Positions 34,407 to 44,184 of a DNA stretch of 64,000 bases are shown here, piece after piece. The stretch is from Timaviella obliquedivisa GSE-PSE-MK23-08B. Lineage in GTDB: Bacteria; Cyanobacteriota; Cyanobacteriia; Elainellales; Elainellaceae. The notes beneath the pieces are model-generated. The model did not search any database. It saw only the letters and a program-made list of their open reading frames with translations, and was not told the origin of the DNA. The DNA lies in NCBI GenBank assembly GCA_019358855.1, contig JAHHII010000004.1, positions 372,001 to 436,000 of the forward strand. The letters run 5' to 3'. Positions within the stretch are counted from its first letter, which is position 1. Every line of letters begins with the position of its first letter. The translations under genes and the position numbers were made by a program.

Positions 34407-35539
34407 GCGACCAAAGGCTGGCAGATGTCATCGGAGAGGGCAGCCTCTTGAAATTCCATCGTTCCAATTGCCTGAGTGAGCACTTCAGAAGGGGTTAAGC
34501 CCTGATCAATTTTCTTGAGCCATCGCTGCGCTTCATTCCCTTCTCTCAAAATTTTCTTGAGGGGAGAAAGGAAACAGCTAAAGCCTTTAGATTTGGCAAA
34601 TCCCCAAACTTCTTCGTAGAGATCTGTAATCCAATCTCTAGCCAAAATGGGGCGACCATCTTTCCAGTGGCGCAGTTCGGCATCTAAGCTGCGATGGGCT
34701 GCGGCAAGTTCATTGGCATCAGTCAGAGCAACTAAATCCTCAGTGCTGAGTGAGCTTCCTTCCAGCGGATCAAGACTAGGATCTTCTAGAAGCTGCGTCA
34801 GTCGGGCTTCTAGCAAGGCAGTGATAGCGAGAAGGGCGATCGGGTCTGTTACTAGATCAGAAATGCGTAGCTCTAGACGATTGAGATTATAAGGACGGCG
34901 ATCGCCATTGGGGCGCACTGCCGACCATAAATGCCGCACGTTCTGCATCGTGCCTAACACCAACTGCTCTTCCGTCCATTGAATATAGTGGCGATGGCTG
35001 TTGAACAACGGTACATGGGCAGGCGTTTTAGGAAAGACGCTCCACCGCGAAGAATGACTGCCTGTAACTTTGCCATCCAAGAAAGGCGAAGATGCGCTGA
35101 GAGCCAGATAGAGCGGGGCTTCTACCCGAATTAGACGACAGGCACGCATCAGTTTTTCGGGGTCGCTGATGCCGATGTTAATGTGAATACTGGCGGTCAC
35201 AACCGTGGTGCCGTAGGTTTGCTCAATGTAGTCATGGTAAGGATTAGCAGGATCAGAGCGGTAGAAGCGATCGCCCCCGCCCAAGGCTAAAGTACTGCCC
35301 GGAATCAAAGTGTAGTTGCCCAGCTTTTCTAAGTACTGCCTAAGCCGCACACGCGGACGCACTAGCTCGCACAGCAACCGCTCGTAGCGACAGAAGGGAG
35401 CCGTTGTGTACTCAACATTGCGACTATCCGGTTCGCGGATAAAGCCATCTAAGTCCGCCACAATTCTGTCTGAAAGACCGACAATTTCTCCTTGGGGCGT
35501 ACCCGTGTACATTTCGACTTCAAAGCCTTTGGTTAACAT
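34403..35539 (-). CDS. gshA: Glutamate-cysteine ligase, cyanobacterial type
   Basis: The enzyme makes gamma-glutamylcysteine, the first step of glutathione synthesis. It begins MLTKGFEVEMYTGTPQGEIV and contains STLALGGGDRFYRSDPAN, ASIHINIGISDPEKLMRA and NLNRLELRISDL, typical of the cyanobacterial branch. I chose ATG 35539, which has GAGAA upstream; five codons earlier another ATG exists. Length is 378 aa. Confidence 0.9.
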   Translation of the reverse strand: MLTKGFEVEMYTGTPQGEIVGLSDRIVADLDGFIREPDSRNVEYTTAPFCRYERLLCELVRPRVRLRQYLEKLGNYTLIPGSTLALGGGDRFYRSDPANPYHDYIEQTYGTTVVTASIHINIGISDPEKLMRACRLIRVEAPLYLALSASSPFLDGKVTGSHSSRWSVFPKTPAHVPLFNSHRHYIQWTEEQLVLGTMQNVRHLWSAVRPNGDRRPYNLNRLELRISDLVTDPIALLAITALLEARLTQLLEDPSLDPLEGSSLSTEDLVALTDANELAAAHRSLDAELRHWKDGRPILARDWITDLYEEVWGFAKSKGFSCFLSPLKKILREGNEAQRWLKKIDQGLTPSEVLTQAIGTMEFQEAALSDDICQPLVA

Positions 35540-35952
35540 GTCGGTTTCTCTCAAATTGCGCTTTCCATCTTCTCATTATTCAGTATCAAGGAAAATGGAT
35601 GCAGTATCGAGAGGAATAAGCGTAAGCCATCACGCCACATCACCTTCTGAACTACCAATAGCAACTTAGAATAGGGCTGTATTAATGGGCGATCGCGCTC
35701 ACAGAAAACTCCAGACGTTTCTAGTAACCAGCTATTTTCGAGCAGACTTACACCTCATACTGCGCGAGGGCTGGGCGGTGAAGCATTTGGAACAACCCAG
35801 AGTTCAGTGGTCGCAACATAATGATTTAAGTGCAGCTAGTTTGTCGAGATTAAAGCCGTATTATTTCAAGATTATGAACTTTAGATGGGCAGCGCTTTGG
35901 AAAGCGAGTAAGCTATACTCTCAGATTACATCGCGTGCCAGGTTGAAACAGA
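35540..35952. other. Divergent region between gshA and speA
   Basis: It holds both promoters. A 94-codon plus-strand frame (35685-35969) runs through it into speA but shows no motif and overlaps the speA start, so I do not call it a gene. Confidence 0.45.
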
Positions 35953-37965
35953 ATGGGAAAGCAGTCTAAAGCAGCAGTTGAGAAAGTGGCTGAAAAGGAT
36001 GTGGAGCAGAAGGAAATATCCACAGCAAAACCTGTGAACTCGCAAAAAGCTGCGGCAAACGTGGAACAGCCTAAAAAGTCTTGGACGATCGAAGATAGTG
36101 AAGAGCTTTATCGGATTCAGGGCTGGGGTGAACCGTATTTCTCAATTAATGCGGCTGGACATGTGACTGTCTCTCCTCAGGGCGATCGCGGCGGTTCTCT
36201 CGATTTGTTTGAATTGGTCAATGCTCTCAAACAGCGCAACTTAGGACTACCTTTATTAATTCGCTTTTCAGATATTTTAGAAGACCGCATTGAACGGCTA
36301 AATGCTTGCTTTTCTAGAGCGATCGCGCGCTACAACTATCCTGGAGTTTATCGAGGCGTTTTCCCGGTTAAATGCAACCAGCAGCGGCACTTAATTGAAG
36401 ACCTGGTACGCTTTGGTAAGCCTCATTTATTTGGACTAGAAGCAGGCTCAAAGCCAGAGTTAATGATCGTTTTGGCAATGCTAGATACGCCGGGTGCTCT
36501 CGTCATTTGTAATGGCTACAAAGACAAAGAATATATTGAAACGGCAATTCTGGCACAACGGTTGGGGTACACGCCCATCATCGTTTTGGAGCAAGCCGAA
36601 GAAGTGGATTTGGTGATTGAGGCTAGTCACAAAGTTGGCATTAAGCCTTTGCTGGGAGTTCGGGCTAAGCTAAATAATAAGGGCATCGGGCGCTGGGGCA
36701 TGTCGGCGGGCGATCGCGCCAAATTTGGCTTAACGATTCCTGAAATTATTAACGCGGTCGATCGCCTTAAAGCCGCAGACATGCTTGACTCGCTCCAGCT
36801 TTTGCACTTTCACATTGGCTCCCAAATTTCTGCCATTAGCGTGGTTAAAGATGCCATCCGAGAAGCCAGCCAAATTTATGTGGAACTGGCAAATCTGGGC
36901 GCAAACATGCAATATCTCGATGTGGGTGGCGGTTTGGCAGTGGATTATGACGGGTCTAAAACTAACTTCCACGCTTCTAAAAATTACAGTATGCAGAACT
37001 ATGCCTACGATGTCGTGGCAGAGGTTAAGGAGGCTTGTGAGGAAAAGGGCTTAACCGTGCCAACTTTGGTTAGTGAAAGTGGAAGAGCGATCGCCTCTCA
37101 TCAGTCTGTTTTAGTTTTTGATGTGCTAGGCACCAGCGATGTCTCTTCCGAAGTGCCCACTCCAGCACACGACAAAGAGCATTTAATCATTCGGAATCTC
37201 TACGAAACCTACCAGTCTATTACCGTTGAAAACTACCAAGAGACATATCACGACGCAACCCAGTTTAAAGAAGAAGCCATCAGCCTGTTTGGATTTGGCT
37301 ACCTGAGCTTGACCGAACGTGCTAGGGCAGAAAGGCTTTACTGGGCGTGTTGTCACAAAATTCAGGCGATCGTGCGGCAACAAGAGTATGTGCCTGATGA
37401 CTTGGAAGATCTAGAGAAGATCATGTCTTCTATTTATTACATCAATCTCTCTGTCTTTCAGTCGGCTCCCGATAGTTGGGCGATCGACCAGCTATTTCCC
37501 ATTATGCCTATCCATCGCTTAGGGGAAGAACCGCTCCAGCGAGGTACATTAGCCGATCTGACCTGCGATAGTGATGGCAAGATTGACCAGTTCATTGATT
37601 TGCGAGATGTAAAATCTGTCCTAGAACTCCATGACCTACACCCTCACGAGCCTTATTACCTCGCCATGTTCCTGGGTGGAGCCTATCAAGAAATTATGGG
37701 CAATTTACACAATCTATTTGGTGATACAAACGCCATTCATATTAAGCTCACACCCAAGGGTTACGAGATTGAACATGTGGTGAAAGGCGACACCATGAAA
37801 GAGGTATTGAGCTATGTTCAGTATGATTCTGAGGATTTGATTGAGAACATTCGTCGGCGTACTGAACAAGCATTGCAAGATCATCAAATTACATTGCAAG
37901 AATCGCAAATGCTGCTGCAAAACTATGAGCAAAGTTTAAGTCAATACACGTATTTATCTTCGTAA
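35953..37965 (+). CDS. speA: Biosynthetic arginine decarboxylase
   Basis: A PLP fold-type III enzyme that converts arginine to agmatine for polyamine synthesis. The PLP lysine is Lys140 in GVFPVKCNQQ; further landmarks are LGVRAKLNNKGIGRWGMS, LLHFHIGSQIS and LVSESGRAIASHQS. The length, 670 aa, fits. The first ~40 residues are a Lys/Glu-rich extension outside the fold. It stands alone upstream of trmD. Confidence 0.95.
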   Translation: MGKQSKAAVEKVAEKDVEQKEISTAKPVNSQKAAANVEQPKKSWTIEDSEELYRIQGWGEPYFSINAAGHVTVSPQGDRGGSLDLFELVNALKQRNLGLPLLIRFSDILEDRIERLNACFSRAIARYNYPGVYRGVFPVKCNQQRHLIEDLVRFGKPHLFGLEAGSKPELMIVLAMLDTPGALVICNGYKDKEYIETAILAQRLGYTPIIVLEQAEEVDLVIEASHKVGIKPLLGVRAKLNNKGIGRWGMSAGDRAKFGLTIPEIINAVDRLKAADMLDSLQLLHFHIGSQISAISVVKDAIREASQIYVELANLGANMQYLDVGGGLAVDYDGSKTNFHASKNYSMQNYAYDVVAEVKEACEEKGLTVPTLVSESGRAIASHQSVLVFDVLGTSDVSSEVPTPAHDKEHLIIRNLYETYQSITVENYQETYHDATQFKEEAISLFGFGYLSLTERARAERLYWACCHKIQAIVRQQEYVPDDLEDLEKIMSSIYYINLSVFQSAPDSWAIDQLFPIMPIHRLGEEPLQRGTLADLTCDSDGKIDQFIDLRDVKSVLELHDLHPHEPYYLAMFLGGAYQEIMGNLHNLFGDTNAIHIKLTPKGYEIEHVVKGDTMKEVLSYVQYDSEDLIENIRRRTEQALQDHQITLQESQMLLQNYEQSLSQYTYLSS

Positions 37966-38069
37966 TTAAGTCAGTATTAAAGCCATAGCTAAGAACTATG
38001 AAAGGCTTTGATTTCATGTCAACTGGCAAACTCAACGATATGGACTAATGGTTCTTCCAAAATACGACT

Positions 38070-38780
38070 GTGCGTTTCGACATTATTACTCTGTTTCCTG
38101 ATTTCTTTACTTCTCCCCTTAGCTCTGGCTTAGTGGGAAAAGCGATCGCCCGCCAAATTGCTGCGGTTCATCTCACGAACCCGCGCGATTTCACCACCGA
38201 TAAGCACCATAAGGTTGACGACGAACCCTATGGTGGCGGCGTGGGAATGTTGATCAAACCCGAACCTATTTTTGCGGCGATCGAATCGATTCCCATTTTG
38301 CCTCGGCGAGAAGTCATTTTTATGACTCCGCAGGGTAAAACAATGAATCAGTCATTATTTCAAGAGCTAACCTGCTACGACCAATTGGTGATTCTCTGCG
38401 GGCACTACGAAGGCATTGACGAACGAGTATTGCATGGAGTCACACGGGAAGTATCGTTAGGCGATTTTGTCTTGACCTGTGGCGAGATCCCAGCTTTGGC
38501 GCTACTGAATGGCGTTGTCCGCCTCATGCCGGGAACCGTGGGCAAAGAAGAATCTTTGAAATTAGAAAGCTTTGAATCAGGACTATTAGACTATCCACAG
38601 TACACTCGTCCGGCAGAGTTTCGGGGGTGGAAAGTGCCGGACGTGCTGCTCTCAGGAAATCATGGGGCGATCGCACAATGGCGCAAGCAGCAGCAAATGA
38701 AACGCACGCGCGATCGCCGTCCTGATCTTTGGGAAGCATGGCTCAAAGAAAATCCTGGCTCTCATCTCAGCGATCCTTAA
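38070..38780 (+). CDS. trmD: tRNA (guanine37-N1)-methyltransferase
   Basis: A SPOUT-class enzyme methylating G37 of tRNAs. It begins RFDIITLFPDFF, with DDEPYGGGVGMLIKPEP, CGHYEGIDERV and the knot region LGDFVLTCGEIPAL. It starts at GTG 38070, giving the exact family N-terminus. 236 residues is normal. Confidence 0.95.
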   Translation: MRFDIITLFPDFFTSPLSSGLVGKAIARQIAAVHLTNPRDFTTDKHHKVDDEPYGGGVGMLIKPEPIFAAIESIPILPRREVIFMTPQGKTMNQSLFQELTCYDQLVILCGHYEGIDERVLHGVTREVSLGDFVLTCGEIPALALLNGVVRLMPGTVGKEESLKLESFESGLLDYPQYTRPAEFRGWKVPDVLLSGNHGAIAQWRKQQQMKRTRDRRPDLWEAWLKENPGSHLSDP

Positions 38781-38900
38781 CAAACTCAATGGGTTTCATC
38801 AATTGTTAGTATGAAGTCGAGGGAACTTTCACCTCTCCACACAGGAAAAAGCGGTAACATACAAGGTGAGTCCACCCCTACTAAAACGGTCGCTCTCATT

Positions 38901-39263
38901 GTGTTTTCACTTAACGGCTACGAATACTTCTTGGTTTTCCTGCTGGTCTGCACCCTCGTGCCGCTGTTAGCGTTAGGAATTTCCCTCGTCACCGCCCCAC
39001 GTCGCACTGGCGTTGAGCGATCGACTACCTACGAATCGGGCATGGAACCTTTGGGGGCAGCTTGGATTCAATTCAACATTCGCTATTACATGTTCGCCTT
39101 AGTCTTTGTTGTCTTTGATGTTGAGACAGTGTTTCTCTATCCCTGGGCAGTGGCATTTAATCAATTAGGATTATTAGCCTTCGTCGAAGCCCTGGTATTT
39201 ATTTCAATCCTAGTTGTTGCACTCGTCTATGCATGGCGTAAAGGAGCACTTGAATGGTCATGA
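38901..39263 (+). CDS. ndhC: NAD(P)H-quinone oxidoreductase subunit 3 (NDH-1)
   Basis: A membrane subunit of the cyanobacterial NDH-1 complex with three helices and the family phrases [20 protein letters not shown] and [16 protein letters not shown] chose GTG 38901 because it gives 120 residues and the usual start FSLNGYEYF; the frame is open further up to 38811, but that part does not match the family. It overlaps ndhK by 10 bp. Confidence 0.95.
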   Translation: MFSLNGYEYFLVFLLVCTLVPLLALGISLVTAPRRTGVERSTTYESGMEPLGAAWIQFNIRYYMFALVFVVFDVETVFLYPWAVAFNQLGLLAFVEALVFISILVVALVYAWRKGALEWS

Positions 39264-39979
39264 CACCCCCGATCGAAAATATTTCAGACAGCTTAATTAA
39301 CAAAGCGGGTAGACCCGAAATTACTCAAGAGCTTTCAGAGAACGTCATTCTCACAACCGTAGATGACATTCATAACTGGGCACGACTCTCTAGCCTGTGG
39401 CCTATGCTTTATGGCACTGCCTGCTGCTTCATTGAGTTTGCCGCCCTAATTGGCTCCCGCTTTGATTTCGATCGCTTTGGTCTATTGCCTCGCTCTAGCC
39501 CTCGCCAAGCCGATCTCATCATTGTTGCGGGAACAGTCACCATGAAAATGGCTCCCGCCCTAGTCCGGCTTTATGAGCAAATGCCCGACCCCAAATATGT
39601 GATGGCGATGGGTGCTTGTACTATCACAGGCGGCATGTTTAGCATGGATTCTCCGACAACAGTCCGAGGTATCGATAAACTAATTCCTGTAGATGTTTAC
39701 ATCCCTGGTTGTCCTCCCCGTCCTGAAGCTATTATTGATGCCATCATCAAACTGCGCAAAAAGATTTCTAATGAGGCTTTGGCAGAACGAGGAAGCTTAG
39801 GACAAACCCATCGCTACCACACTAAAGCTCACAAGATGAAAGTCGTTCCTGAGATCCTGACAGGCAATTACCTCAAGTCAGACGCTCGCCAAGCGCCTCC
39901 TAAGGAATTGATGGAAGCCATGGGAATGCCTGTTTCTCCTGCATTAGAACAAACTCAAAAGGAGAGCATCCGTGGCTGA
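39254..39979 (+). CDS. ndhK: NAD(P)H-quinone oxidoreductase subunit K (NDH-1)
   Basis: The subunit carries the N2-type 4Fe-4S cluster of the peripheral arm. The cysteines are in [20 protein letters not shown] and [16 protein letters not shown] lies 7 nt before ATG 39254. Length 241, with a C-terminal extension usual in cyanobacteria. It overlaps ndhJ by 8 bp. Confidence 0.96.
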   Translation: MVMTPPIENISDSLINKAGRPEITQELSENVILTTVDDIHNWARLSSLWPMLYGTACCFIEFAALIGSRFDFDRFGLLPRSSPRQADLIIVAGTVTMKMAPALVRLYEQMPDPKYVMAMGACTITGGMFSMDSPTTVRGIDKLIPVDVYIPGCPPRPEAIIDAIIKLRKKISNEALAERGSLGQTHRYHTKAHKMKVVPEILTGNYLKSDARQAPPKELMEAMGMPVSPALEQTQKESIRG

Positions 39980-40520
39980 AGAAGCAACCCCCTTACAGCC
40001 TGAAGCTGTAACTGAACCAACCGTTACTGAGACAGCAGTCGTTGAGACTGGAAAAATCTCTAAATGGCTGGCTGAGAATGGCTTTGAACATGAAGCATTA
40101 GCGCCTGACCATTTAGGGACAGAAATCCTAAAAATCGATCGCGAATTCCTCCTTCCCTTCTGCTCTGCTCTCTACGCTTACGGGTTCAACTGCTTACAGT
40201 ATCAATGCGCCTACGATACAGGGTCAGGTGGTGATCTGGTTAGCGTCTATCACTTAATTAAAATCAGCGATAACGCCGATCGCCCTGAAGAAGTTCGGGT
40301 CAAAGTATTTCTCCCCCGCGAAGATCCAAAAGTGCCTTCGGTCTACTGGATCTGGAAAGGGGCAGACTGGCAAGAGCGCGAAAGCTACGATATGTTCGGC
40401 ATTCTTTACGAAGGGCATCCAAACCTCAAGCGTCTGCTGATGCCCGAAGATTGGGTAGGCTGGCCCCTTCGCAAAGACTACATCTCCCCTGATTTCTTTG
40501 AACTTCAGGATGCCTACTAA
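39972..40520 (+). CDS. ndhJ: NAD(P)H-quinone oxidoreductase subunit J (NDH-1)
   Basis: The 30-kDa-type subunit of the NDH-1 hydrophilic arm. The C-terminal landmarks are [37 protein letters not shown] and [11 protein letters not shown]. It starts at GTG 39972, with AAAGGAG upstream. An N-terminal stretch of ~30 residues is Thr/Glu-rich and variable. It is the last gene of ndhCKJ. Confidence 0.96.
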   Translation: MAEEATPLQPEAVTEPTVTETAVVETGKISKWLAENGFEHEALAPDHLGTEILKIDREFLLPFCSALYAYGFNCLQYQCAYDTGSGGDLVSVYHLIKISDNADRPEEVRVKVFLPREDPKVPSVYWIWKGADWQERESYDMFGILYEGHPNLKRLLMPEDWVGWPLRKDYISPDFFELQDAY

Positions 40521-40542
40521 AAGCACTTACAAAATTACAAAG

Positions 40543-40579
40543 AAAGAAGGCGAAGGACAACTCCTTCGCCTTCTTTTTT
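40543..40579 (+). terminator. Strong intrinsic terminator of ndhCKJ
   Basis: A 15-bp perfect stem (40543-40557 with 40562-40576), core GAAGGCGAAGGA, with a 4-nt loop and ending in a T run. It starts 22 bp after the ndhJ stop. Confidence 0.95.
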
Positions 40580-40612
40580 CAAGCTAACACGACTAATTCA
40601 TACCTCAAAGAA

Positions 40613-41206
40613 TTAGATCCCACCTATTACCGCAAAAACAGCGGGACCGGCAATGCCATCTTCGACTAATCCATTTGCTCTCTGAACTGCCAAAACCGCT
40701 GCTTCAGTAACCGAACCAAAATAACCTGTTGCCTCACCGCTGAAGTAGCCTTCCCGCCGCATTAGGTTTTGAAGACCTAAAACTCGGTCTCCACTATCAC
40801 CTCTTCGTAGCAAAGTGCCTGAAGACTCTGGAGGTCGAACGGCAGGTGCTCCTACGCCAATCCGTTGCTGAATTGCCTCCTGGGTTGCAGGGCCCACTCG
40901 TCCATCAGCAGTTAGCCCAGCATCCCGCTGAAAGCGAATGACTGCGTCTTCAGTCACCGAGCCAAAATAACCTGTATTGATGCCACTGAAATAGCCCAAG
41001 CTGGCTAGATCTTCCTGCAAATCACTGACTAATGGACCGCTACCCCCCAGACTCATGATCCCAGCTTGGCTAATCAGTTGAGTTGAAGGGGACGAAGCCG
41101 AGGGGCTTGTCAGCGCTGGTGCCGACACAGCACTAGCTACAGGAGCTAAAACGGCGGTTGTCAGCAGCAACGACAAGACCGAGAAGCTAGATTGAAAGAT
41201 TTTCAT
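40613..41206 (-). CDS. Exported protein with two peptidoglycan-binding (PG_binding_1) domains, copy A
   Basis: The signal peptide is KIFQSSFSVLSLLLTTAVL up to APVASA. Two PG_binding_1 repeats follow: GPLVSDLQEDLASLGYFSG to GPATQEAIQQR, then RGDSGDRVLGLQNLMRREGY to GPAVFAVIGG. Each has the family pattern GYF-GS-T-AV--FQ-GL--DG--GP. It probably binds cell wall; no catalytic domain is seen. The start may be 41221 (MGHCSM) or 41206. A close paralog lies directly upstream on the same strand. Confidence 0.88.
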   Translation of the reverse strand: MKIFQSSFSVLSLLLTTAVLAPVASAVSAPALTSPSASSPSTQLISQAGIMSLGGSGPLVSDLQEDLASLGYFSGINTGYFGSVTEDAVIRFQRDAGLTADGRVGPATQEAIQQRIGVGAPAVRPPESSGTLLRRGDSGDRVLGLQNLMRREGYFSGEATGYFGSVTEAAVLAVQRANGLVEDGIAGPAVFAVIGGI

Positions 41207-41323
41207 ACTGCAATGACCCATTGTGATGAATTGGTTAGAACGATAAGTAACTCTTTACGAGGAAAGTAACTAACAAGGCAAAAGCTACAAGCTAGTACTA
41301 TTCACGTCAGCATATCCTACCAA

Positions 41324-41345
41324 TGTATGAAAAATATATGGCTTG
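41324..41345 (-). promoter_or_regulatory. Upstream element shared by both PG-binding genes (copy A)
   Basis: TGTATGAAAAATATATGG (from 41324) is repeated as TGTATGAAAAATATATATAG at 42154-42177, each about 110 bp upstream of a PG-binding start. It was duplicated along with the gene and is probably part of the promoter. Confidence 0.5.
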
Positions 41346-41449
41346 GCGTGAATAAAATATTAATCAGGCAGGGTAAACAAAAATTGGAAGTTAAACTTCT
41401 CGTTTAGATGAGCATTTAACTCAATTTTAAGCAATAGAACAAACTTAAT

Positions 41450-42034
41450 TTACTGTGCTTGCCGCAAGGCTTCTGCTGTACCTATCCCAACAATTCCATC
41501 TGCTGTTATCCCATTAGCTTGTTGAAAATTAATGACAGCAGCTTGGGTCTGAGAACCAAAAAAGCCAGTTGCAGAGCCATCAAAATATCCCAAGGTGATC
41601 AGTCTTCTTTGCAACTCAGAAACCTGCGCACCTGTATCGTTAAGCCTTAAGGTTGTGCTGACAGGTACTGGTGTGGATCCTGTGCCAATCCGTTGCTGAA
41701 TCGCCTCACTGGTTGCAGGGCCCACTCGTCCATCAGCAGTCAGCCCAACAGCTTGCTGAAAGCGTATAACTGCCTCTTCAGTCACCGAACCAAAGTAACC
41801 TGTGTTGGTGCCACTGTAATAGCCTAAACTGGCTAGATCTTCCTGCAACTGACTGACTAAGGGTCCGCTCCCCCCAAGACTCATGATCCCGGCTTGGCTA
41901 ATTAACTGAGGTGAAGCAGTCGAGCCTGAGGGACGCGCTACCGTTGGAGCAGAGGCTGAACTCGCGGCAGGCACTAACGCAGCGGTGACCAGCATCAACG
42001 GCAGAACTGAGAAGATAAATTGAAAGATTTTCAT
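41450..42034 (-). CDS. Exported protein with two peptidoglycan-binding domains, copy B
   Basis: A paralog of the gene at 40613: same signal-peptide plan (KIFQFIFSVLPLMLVTAAL), near-identical first PG_binding_1 repeat (GPLVSQLQEDLASLGYYSG), and a more diverged second repeat (NDTGAQVSELQRRLITLGYF). The second repeat ends VGIGTAEALRQAQ. Start at 42034 or 42049 (MGHCTM); the frame is open to 42130 but that part lacks similarity to copy A's protein. Tandem duplication including the upstream DNA is clear. Confidence 0.88.
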   Translation of the reverse strand: MKIFQFIFSVLPLMLVTAALVPAASSASAPTVARPSGSTASPQLISQAGIMSLGGSGPLVSQLQEDLASLGYYSGTNTGYFGSVTEEAVIRFQQAVGLTADGRVGPATSEAIQQRIGTGSTPVPVSTTLRLNDTGAQVSELQRRLITLGYFDGSATGFFGSQTQAAVINFQQANGITADGIVGIGTAEALRQAQ

Positions 42035-42153
42035 AGTGCAATGACCCATTGTGATGAATTGATCAGGACGACACAGTAACCTTCCACGAAGAGATAACCT
42101 AGCAATGCAAAAGTTATGAACCAGCACCACTCACGCCAGCGCGTCTTAACCCA

Positions 42154-42177
42154 TGTATGAAAAATATATATAGCTTG
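42154..42177 (-). promoter_or_regulatory. Upstream element shared by both PG-binding genes (copy B)
   Basis: This is the second copy of the AT-rich element described at 41324, in the same position relative to its gene. Confidence 0.5.
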
Positions 42178-42342
42178 ATGTGAATGGAATACTTGTCCAA
42201 CTTTGGATGATTTTGCCCTAGACTTAGCTTTTCTCTTTTCAGGAAAGTATCTTACACGAATTCTAATAATAATGAAGTGATTTTAGCCAAAAAAAACTTC
42301 CACATCGTAAGAGTGCAGAAGTCAGAAGGCTGTTTTCTAAAG

Positions 42343-42519
42343 TTAATTTTTTGGAAGATGGTGATCGATTAGGAGAGTTGCTGTAACCGCGATCGCAGTA
42401 ATGCCTAAAGCGAGTAAAGGATGTTGCCCTCGACTAATAGCAAAAGAGGTAACAACGCCTGCTCCTAAAGCCGCTGTTACCGCACCACCCAGCCAGTCTT
42501 TCTTAGAGTCTTTGTACAT
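42343..42519 (-). CDS. Small membrane protein, unknown function
   Basis: A 58-residue frame with a charged N-terminus (MYKDSKKDWLGG) and two hydrophobic segments (AVTAALGAGVVTSFAIS and PLLALGITAIAVTATLLI). It is followed by DHHLPKN. It has an ATG start and codon use like the neighbours (including a HIP1 site). I do not recognise the family. It stands alone between the PG-binding pair and the DRTGG gene. Confidence 0.55.
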   Translation of the reverse strand: MYKDSKKDWLGGAVTAALGAGVVTSFAISRGQHPLLALGITAIAVTATLLIDHHLPKN

Positions 42520-42723
42520 TGTTTAAATACGAATAAGTTGATTAAATGTGATTTCATGTCATCTGTTTAACCAACCTATCATCTAAACATTCGGAGATGA
42601 ATTTGACCCAGTTATCTTGTAACTAAGATACAAACTTAGTTAGGTTTCTTAACCTAGATAGTTGCCTCAATAGTTTTAAGCTGACTGTGGATCAACAAGC
42701 TTTAAGCTAGGTTGCACAACGGG

Positions 42724-43806
42724 CTAAGGAGTTGCCACAGGCTCCAACCCTAACTTTGTCAAAAGCCGATCGCCATCAAAATGATTTGCCATCATCTGAC
42801 AGATTTCTTGCACTTTGATCGGCTCATGCAGGCGGGCTTGCCCGAAGGCTTTGTCGATAATTTCTACCGTTGTCAGCGTATCGAGATCGACTGAAAGAAT
42901 GGGGACTTCCAGGTCTTCGGCGCGGCTGAGAATGGTGTCTGTAGGAGGCAAATGTCCTGTCAGGATTAAACATTGCGTAGAAGTTTCCAGCGCCGCAACT
43001 TGAATGTCGGTGCGATCGCCCCCGGTCACGACTGCCATATTGTATGCCCGCCGGAAATATTCCAATGCCGAGTTAACATTCATTGCCCCAATTTTGAGGC
43101 TTTCTACCATTAGCTCCATGCGATCGGGGCGACAGAGCACCTCAGCATTTAACCGACGAACTAATTCGCCCACGCTAACGCTGCGCAATAGGTCGCTGTG
43201 GGGCAGCATTCCTAAAACATCAATACCCTGCTTCTCTAAAAATGGCTTGATCTGAGTATGGGTCAGATCCATCTGCGCTGAGGGAATATCGTTCAGCAAA
43301 ACCCCAATGAGGCGATCGCCCAACTGTTGCTTTGCCGCCATCAGCCTCTCTACTACCAACCCCGACTGACAGCGCGCCACCAAAACCACCGAAGCGTTCA
43401 GCGCCTCCGCCATTTGCGGCATCGCCAAATCAAACAGCCTGCCCTCTTCCAGGCTACTAGAGCCTTCTAGCAGCACTAAGTCTGAGGTAGACGCGTATTG
43501 TTGAAGGGCTTGCCCATAATTCACTGGATCTTGCCCAGAAAGCTTTCTAGTAATTGTGGTTTCATCTAGAGAAAGCAGCGTAGGCAGTAGGCGATTCTCC
43601 GGCAGATTCAGGGTTTGAGCAATGAACCGCACATCTTCATCTAGCGTATCGACTTGAGATTCACTTAGACAAGTACCGATCGGCTTGCCATAGGCAATAT
43701 CAATTCCCTTCTCTTTAAACTGACTAGCCAGCCCCAGAACCACAGCGGACTTACCACTATAAGCTTCTGAAGACCCTACTAAAAGATACTTTGAGGACTT
43801 AGGCAC
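42724..43806 (-). CDS. BioD-like/DRTGG-domain protein (phosphotransacetylase-N family)
   Basis: The N-terminal ~200 residues are a P-loop BioD/CobQ-like domain with YLLVGSSEAYSGKSAVVLGL (Walker A variant) and LVLLEGSSSLEEG. A DRTGG domain follows (VSVGELVRRLNAEVLCRPD, then AVVTGGDRTDIQVAAL). This is the architecture of the regulatory N-terminal half of large phosphotransacetylases, without the catalytic PTA domain. In cyanobacteria such stand-alone proteins are common and probably act as nucleotide-dependent regulators. The start is GTG 43806. Confidence 0.87.
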   Translation of the reverse strand: MPKSSKYLLVGSSEAYSGKSAVVLGLASQFKEKGIDIAYGKPIGTCLSESQVDTLDEDVRFIAQTLNLPENRLLPTLLSLDETTITRKLSGQDPVNYGQALQQYASTSDLVLLEGSSSLEEGRLFDLAMPQMAEALNASVVLVARCQSGLVVERLMAAKQQLGDRLIGVLLNDIPSAQMDLTHTQIKPFLEKQGIDVLGMLPHSDLLRSVSVGELVRRLNAEVLCRPDRMELMVESLKIGAMNVNSALEYFRRAYNMAVVTGGDRTDIQVAALETSTQCLILTGHLPPTDTILSRAEDLEVPILSVDLDTLTTVEIIDKAFGQARLHEPIKVQEICQMMANHFDGDRLLTKLGLEPVATP

Positions 43807-43900
43807 GACCCCGCTCCTGAGATAAACTTGCCGGACGACTGTTCAACTAGAACTTTAACCAAGACTTTAGTTAAGCATTGTTTAACAGCATAAAGCTAGC

Positions 43901-44170
43901 TCAGAAGACTTGTATCCATTCCTTAATTTCATACCTTGTCCAAATGCCATTTTGCCAATACGGATCGGCTTCGACCAGGTGCCGCACGATCGCCTCATTT
44001 TCTGCGTCGTAAATGCCAAACACTTGAGTTAAATCTTGCGTTGGACCGATCGTCACCAAAGTCCCTGCTGCTTTCTGTTGAGCTAAACCCTCCAGATGCG
44101 CTTGACGAAAAGAGACACGTCTTTCCAAAACATCCTGGCAATAGCTGCCCCACATAATGTATTTTGGCAT
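43901..44170 (-). CDS. YciI-like protein
   Basis: An 89-residue protein with the YciI (YCII-related) pattern: RVSFRQAHLEGLAQQKAAGT, IGPTQDLTQVFGIYDAEN and VEADPYWQNGIWTRYEIKEW. The fold is a ferredoxin-like dimer; function is unsettled. It starts 14 bp after pheT on the same strand and is likely co-transcribed. Confidence 0.88.
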   Translation of the reverse strand: MPKYIMWGSYCQDVLERRVSFRQAHLEGLAQQKAAGTLVTIGPTQDLTQVFGIYDAENEAIVRHLVEADPYWQNGIWTRYEIKEWIQVF

Positions 44171-44184
44171 TCTTAAATTTCCGC

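Noticed and set aside
35685..35969. 94-codon plus-strand frame before speA
   Set aside because: It runs into the speA start in another frame and shows no family feature; the region is better read as promoter DNA.
38811..38900. Longer ndhC with a 30-residue N-terminal extension
   Set aside because: The extension does not resemble NdhC, and the GTG at 38901 gives the exact 120-residue family length.
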